Source: Micromonospora tarensis | Lineage (GTDB): Bacteria; Actinomycetota; Actinomycetes; Mycobacteriales; Micromonosporaceae | NCBI RefSeq assembly: GCF_016803395.1 | Contig: NZ_JAEVHL010000016.1 | Location: 1 to 64,000 of the forward strand | DNA: 64,000 bases | Direction: 5' to 3' | In this document: piece by piece, positions 62,910 to 64,000 of the stretch | Layout of the letters: each line of letters opens with the position of its first letter | Numbering within the stretch: the first letter of the stretch is position 1 | Notes under the pieces: generated by a model | What the model saw: only the letters and a program-made list of their open reading frames with translations | The model's database searches: none | Told to the model about the DNA's origin: nothing | Made by a program: the position numbers and the translations under genes

Positions 62910-63269
62910 ATGAGAGCTGGTTCACATCGGGCGCTGCGGCTCACCTGCACCCGGTGCGCGTACTCGGCGTCCTGGTCCGCGCGGGAGTCGCCGGGCCTGT
63001 GCTGGGACGGCCCGGTGGATCCGTTCTTCCGGCTGCCCTTCTGGCTGAGCGCCAGGTGCTGCGGCGGGCGGAGGCTGTGGGCGTTCAACCGCACCCACCT
63101 GGACCTGCTGGCGGGATACGTCGGCGCTCGACTGCGTGAGCGGGGCTCGAAGCCAGGTGGCATGACGTTGGTGGCGCGACTGCCGAACTGGATCAAGGAC
63201 GCCGGTAATCGGGACGAGGTGCTACGGACCATCGGTCGGCTCCGCGCCTCGGTTGACCGGCAGGGTTGA
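62910..63269 (+). CDS. Conserved hypothetical with Cys-rich front
   Basis: The product reads ALRLTCTRCAYSASWSARES, DPFFRLPFWLSARCCGGRRL and WAFNRTHLDLLAGYVGARLRERG, a familiar layout in actinobacterial hypothetical proteins with a CxxC front and a WAxNxxHLDxLxxYVxARLRER end. The start is unclear (62871 or 62910), with no strong ribosome site. A metal-binding or DNA-linked role is possible; no function is known. It is divergent from the oxidoreductase. Confidence 0.6.
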   Translation: MRAGSHRALRLTCTRCAYSASWSARESPGLCWDGPVDPFFRLPFWLSARCCGGRRLWAFNRTHLDLLAGYVGARLRERGSKPGGMTLVARLPNWIKDAGNRDEVLRTIGRLRASVDRQG

Positions 63270-63483
63270 TTCGATAGAGGTCTGTCAATAGATTGAGGGT
63301 GGGCAACGCCGGGTCCGGGCGACCGGGCGGCTGACAGGTCCACCCCGAGCCGGGCACCTCGGTCGTACGCGCCGACCAGACGCCGTGGCGCACCGCCGCG
63401 CCGCACCCAGGGCGGGTTGTCGCATCGCAACCGGGCAGGACGCGCACCGCCCCCATCCAAGCTCGATGGCAGAAGGACTTCTC

Positions 63484-64000
63484 ATGAGGATTCTCCGTGC
63501 CCGCCCCGCCTCGACCGTGATGGTCGTCGCCGCGTTGGCCGCCACCCTGACCGCGACCGCAACGGCAGTGCTCACCGGCCCGGCCGGGGCCGCCCAGGGG
63601 TGCCAGGTCGCCTACACGCCCAACCAGTGGCCTGGCGGATTCACCGCCACCGTCAAGGTGTCCCCCGGCGACACCGCCGTCTCCACCTGGACCGTCACCT
63701 GGACGTACGCCGGGGACGAGCGCGTCACCAGCGGCTGGAACGCCACGGTCAGCCAGTCCGGATCGACGGTGACCGCCCGCAACGCCTCGTACAACGGCAG
63801 CATTCCGGCCGGTGGCTCCACCGAGTTCGGCCTCCAGGGCACGTTCGGCTCCAGCGGCGGCGCGCCGACCGGGTTCAGCCTGAACGGCGTGCCGTGCAAC
63901 GGCGCCACGCCCCCGCCGACCACGCCCCCGCCGACCACCACGCCCCCGCCCGCCGGTGGCTGCACGGCGACGTACACGGTGACCAACCAGTGGCAGGGCG
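63484..64000 (+). CDS. Secreted protein with CBM2 modules, truncated by the window edge
   Basis: ATG 63484 follows AAGGA. The precursor has a signal peptide (VMVVAALAATLTATATAVL, cleavage after PAGAA) and an N-terminal CBM2 (CQVAYTPNQWPGGFTATVKV to FSLNGVPC) with the conserved Trp. A Thr-Pro linker follows (TPPPTTPPPTTTPPP), and then the first residues of a second CBM2 (CTATYTVTNQWQG). Bacterial CBM2 binds cellulose or xylan. The catalytic part lies beyond the window. With the GH6 and GH18 genes it shows a polysaccharide-degrading lifestyle. Confidence 0.85.
   Translation, partial: MRILRARPASTVMVVAALAATLTATATAVLTGPAGAAQGCQVAYTPNQWPGGFTATVKVSPGDTAVSTWTVTWTYAGDERVTSGWNATVSQSGSTVTARNASYNGSIPAGGSTEFGLQGTFGSSGGAPTGFSLNGVPCNGATPPPTTPPPTTTPPPAGGCTATYTVTNQWQG

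Overview
The window is high-GC DNA with GTG/TTG starts, GGAGG-type ribosome sites, many 4-nt start/stop overlaps and a large set of secreted hydrolases. Together with families common in filamentous Actinobacteria (PF04672 methyltransferase, LAL and AfsR-like regulators, carboxylic acid reductase, GH6/GH18/CBM2 enzymes) this points to an actinomycete, most likely of the Micromonospora type. Species cannot be fixed from the sequence.

Left end (1-1.3 kb): the start of a HAD hydrolase, two decayed gene fragments, and a 42-nt copy of the 3' half of a tRNA-Pro(GGG) gene that begins exactly at the anticodon loop. The last looks like an attachment-site scar of an integrated element. 1.3-9.4 kb: a small divergent locus with a chorismate-binding enzyme, its glutamine amidotransferase and a small coupled gene on the minus strand, and a methyltransferase followed by a complete carboxylic acid reductase on the plus strand. 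It ends at a truncated IS256-type transposase. 10-16 kb: an XRE regulator/HD phosphohydrolase pair, a broken three-gene set of very small genes, a secreted propeller-like protein, an orphan holin and a stand-alone LigD-type phosphoesterase.

16-35 kb: a secreted penicillin-acylase-family enzyme with a CBM32-like domain, a frameshifted LAL regulator, a 2062-residue subtilase with malectin-like domains, several decayed short genes, a DHFR-like protein, and a lipoprotein/serine hydrolase pair. 36-38 kb: a 705-residue protein with helix-turn-helix-like segments and a PD-(D/E)XK nuclease core, a candidate single-gene defence protein. 38-49 kb: GH18 chitinase, FAD monooxygenase/TetR pair sharing a long palindrome, methyltransferase, broken MFS exporter with a divergent CGNR regulator, phosphotransferase, VOC proteins, and a GH6 family protein whose usual catalytic-acid Asp reads as Asn.

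49-64 kb: EamA transporter, broken acyl-CoA synthetase, broken NB-ARC/TPR regulator, a KAP-type membrane P-loop NTPase, a PadR regulator/permease pair with an upstream inverted repeat, an MBL-fold hydrolase, a berberine-bridge-type oxidoreductase, and the start of a secreted protein with CBM2 modules that runs off the window.

At least seven otherwise intact genes are interrupted by single frame breaks, mostly where a C or G run seems one base short. This could be real decay, but the pattern fits homopolymer sequencing error, so these genes should be treated as possibly intact in the organism. No complete tRNA, rRNA or CRISPR array was seen.
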